Positions 38,113 through 39,911 of a DNA stretch of 39,911 nt are shown here, one piece after another. Position numbers and translations under genes: made by a program. Each line of letters opens with the position of its first letter. Position 1 is the stretch's first letter. Under the pieces are notes generated by a model. That model was not told where the DNA came from, searched no databases, and saw only the letters and a program-made list of their open reading frames with translations. The stretch comes from a virus. The stretch lies in IMG/VR virus record IMGVR_UViG_3300009103_000066, positions 1-39,911 of that record, one strand, 5' to 3'.

Positions 38113-38909
38113 TGGAGGATCCATGGGTGCAGATACTTGGTGCCTTGGGTGGTGGCCTTGCCAAGGCGGTCGGCGGTCTCGGCGGCAACCTACTCGGTGG
38201 TGTTAGCAGCAACCTACTCGGTGGTGTTAGCAACAACCCACTCAGTGGTGTTAGCAACAACCCACTCAGTGGTGTTAGCGGCGGTGGCGGCGTTGGGGTG
38301 CAACCTGTTACGCGAACACCCCAAGTGTTTCCAGAGCCACAAGTTAGTTACCCAGCGCCCATCGACCCATACACAAGCGGCGGCTACCAGCCCCCCCCGC
38401 CAGCGTTCGGCTTCGGCCCTGGTGCCACAGAGTCGGCTCTTGAGGTTTACACACCAACCGCTGGCAACACCTACGACACCATGACACAGGAAGAACAGCG
38501 GAAGTATGTGGGTGGCTGGGGTGCAGACGGTGGTGGCTACGCCGACCCGACCCACGCAGCCAACGCTGGTCCATTCGGGTGGAGGAACATGGAGGTCGGC
38601 GGCAAGACGCTGAACCAATACGCCGGAGACGCCGCCGACCTATACAGTCGAGGCGTGGAAGCCATATCACCAGTGACCAACGCGGTGTCTGGCGTGCTTG
38701 ATTTCGCGGACGACGCTCTTGGCGAGTTTCGGGAGAGAAACACCGGGCAGTTCCTTGGGGATTTCTCTGCGGGCCTGCAGGGCGTGAACACAAATCGGGC
38801 GCGTCAGTCCGAAGTAGAACAGACCATCGCCAGCCTCTCGCCGGAGCAGCTTGCTCAGCTCATTGCTGCACTAACGAGTAACAAAAGGGGTCGGTATGGC
38901 ATTCGATAA
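38112..38909 (+). CDS. Low-complexity virion protein with octapeptide repeats (265 aa)
   Basis: The ATG overlaps the previous stop (TGATG). The N-terminus is Gly-rich and hydrophobic (LGALGGGLAKAVGGLGGNLL), then four copies of an eight-residue unit (consensus N-x-L-x-G-V-S-x, 26-57), a Pro/Tyr-rich flexible part (70-100), then a more ordered helical C-terminus. The make-up suits a membrane-active or flexible ejected protein, but I can name no family. Confidence 0.5.
   Translation: MEDPWVQILGALGGGLAKAVGGLGGNLLGGVSSNLLGGVSNNPLSGVSNNPLSGVSGGGGVGVQPVTRTPQVFPEPQVSYPAPIDPYTSGGYQPPPPAFGFGPGATESALEVYTPTAGNTYDTMTQEEQRKYVGGWGADGGGYADPTHAANAGPFGWRNMEVGGKTLNQYAGDAADLYSRGVEAISPVTNAVSGVLDFADDALGEFRERNTGQFLGDFSAGLQGVNTNRARQSEVEQTIASLSPEQLAQLIAALTSNKRGRYGIR
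38187..38282 (+). repeat. Four tandem 24-bp repeats inside a virion gene
   Basis: Units at 38187, 38211, 38235 and 38259, each beginning AACC and ending TTAGC plus two or three bases. The first two share CTACTCGGTGG and the last two share CACTCAGTGG, so two sub-types each expanded once. They keep frame, so unit number can change without breaking the gene. Confidence 0.85.
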
Positions 38910-39911
38910 CATCTTGGGGGCGCTTGCGCCGAACAGTGCATACGCTGCGAGACAGGGGAAGATCGCAGCGATACCAACCGCGTTGGTTCAGGATGCGGCG
39001 AGGGTCCCGCTTGCAGTAGCCGAGCCTCTCGCTGGCGCTGTCAACCGACTCCCGCAGCAGTATCCGCAACTCACGCAGCTCGTTCAGAGCCTTGCACCGA
39101 TCGCGGCAAACGTTGGAGACCCAACCGCGGCGTCGCGGATCCGACTGAACCAGGCCCTGATCCCGTACTACCAGGCCCGTCAAGACGAGGCTCTGGCAAC
39201 AGCGAGAAGCCTCGGCCGGTCGTCTGCCCTCGAGCAAGAGATGCAGACATCTATCGCGGACGAGATCCCCAACTTCGACCCGATGAGCCTTCGACACTTG
39301 GCGCAAGCCGAATCGATCGCCCACCGGATTGGTGGCCCTGACGCCGTGAAGTCTGTTCGGGAGGGGTATGGAACCGCTTCGAAGGTCGACGACGTCCAGA
39401 ACATCCAGAAGTCGTTCTTCGACCTGTCGGCACAGAACCGAGAGGTCGAGTCCGCATATCGAACGCTTGTCGCAGCGAACGGGAACACGGCAGTCGGTGC
39501 TCAGAACATCATCTCCTCGTTCATCCGCATGATCGATCCTGGGTCTGTTGTTCGCGAAGGAGAGTACGATCGCGTTGCCGCAGCAGGCGGTGTGCCGGCG
39601 TGGGTCGCGAGCAACATGAACAAGTACTTCAGAGAGGGCCAGATCCCAGAGAACGTCGAGCTGTACCTGCGCCAAGAGGCGGCTGCGATCGTAAACGCGA
39701 GGCGCGACGGCGAGATGAGGTCGTGGGAGACGACGCGGAAGATGATCTCCGACATCGGCAACGATCCAGAAGTGCTTCGGCACAACAGGCCGATGCCTGG
39801 AGTCGCGACTGGTGGCCGTGTTGAATCGTCGGGGATTCATGGTGGCAAGAAGGATCTCGTCTGGGCATCGGAAGCACCAGAAGATCCGCCTGACACCGCG
39901 CCCCCTACATA
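38896..39911 (+). CDS. Internal virion protein, 5' part of gene crossing the join (373 aa in full)
   Basis: ATG 38896 has AAGGGG upstream and overlaps the previous gene by 14 bases. The protein is Ala/Gln/Arg-rich and mostly helical (for example ALAPNSAYAARQGKIAAIPT, then LPQQYPQLTQLVQSLAPIAA and later helices with LYLRQEAAAIVNARRD). The frame stays open to the last base and continues from base 1 to the stop at 127-129. Its neighbours and helical make-up suggest an internal or ejection protein; no family recognised. Confidence 0.65.
   Translation, partial: MAFDNILGALAPNSAYAARQGKIAAIPTALVQDAARVPLAVAEPLAGAVNRLPQQYPQLTQLVQSLAPIAANVGDPTAASRIRLNQALIPYYQARQDEALATARSLGRSSALEQEMQTSIADEIPNFDPMSLRHLAQAESIAHRIGGPDAVKSVREGYGTASKVDDVQNIQKSFFDLSAQNREVESAYRTLVAANGNTAVGAQNIISSFIRMIDPGSVVREGEYDRVAAAGGVPAWVASNMNKYFREGQIPENVELYLRQEAAAIVNARRDGEMRSWETTRKMISDIGNDPEVLRHNRPMPGVATGGRVESSGIHGGKKDLVWASEAPEDPPDTAPPT
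39889..39911. repeat. Right copy of 23-bp terminal direct repeat
   Basis: Identical to bases 1-23. It lies within the coding frame of the gene that crosses the join, so it is an overlap of the sequence ends and not a separate element. Confidence 0.93.

Overview
The window is a complete, circularly closed genome of a tailed phage (Caudoviricetes) with podovirus-type virion genes. The first 23 bases recur exactly as the last 23 bases, and an open reading frame runs in frame across the join (38896 to 39911, continuing at 1 to 129), so the unit length is 39,888 bp. I see no integrase, DNA polymerase, RNA polymerase, tRNA or CRISPR array. The virion set (DUF5309/SU10-type major capsid protein, ~80 kDa portal, two adaptor proteins, a nozzle-like protein, internal virion proteins) resembles phages known mostly from environmental metagenomes. 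A nested Rz/Rz1-like spanin pair implies a host with an outer membrane. A secreted protein with a dockerin-type calcium loop of a kind common in Planctomycetota and related bacteria is a weak hint at the host.

The layout has one divergent and one convergent point. From the divergent control region (about 14198-14359), a leftward block runs 14197 to 5792. It holds a recombination module (Sak4-like ATPase, DUF669/SSB-like protein, Cas4-like PD-(D/E)XK nuclease), a dockerin-bearing secreted protein, a winged-helix protein, and then many small uncharacterised proteins, ending with an HTH regulator. A rightward block, 14360 to 18042, holds a Cro/CI-like regulator, a putative replication initiator with iteron-like repeats inside its gene, a DnaB-like ATPase, a RuvC-like resolvase, a staphylococcal-nuclease homologue and the spanins. 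The late block starts after a promoter-like site at 18053. It runs through a terminase small-subunit candidate, two very large proteins (one carrying a full C5 cytosine methyltransferase domain), terminase large subunit, portal, scaffold, capsid, four tandem paralogues, adaptors, nozzle and internal virion proteins, across the join, then tail fibre, holin-like proteins, M15 endolysin, a phosphoesterase and an SprT-like protein. A strong hairpin at 5650-5684 separates it from the converging leftward block.

The most interesting signals are: (1) a set of 16-bp palindromes, consensus GACCGG-N4-CCGGTC, embedded in sigma70-like promoters at five loci plus one extra copy, which looks like a phage-wide regulon; (2) a short leftward gene at 24276-24500, hidden in the late region under one of those promoters and overlapping a virion-type gene antisense; (3) a methyltransferase fused to a polyvalent-protein-like N-terminus, lying between the terminase subunits; (4) a four-gene tandem family behind the capsid gene with a PE(D/E)FG-P-W signature; and (5) the dockerin-like secreted protein inside the recombination operon.
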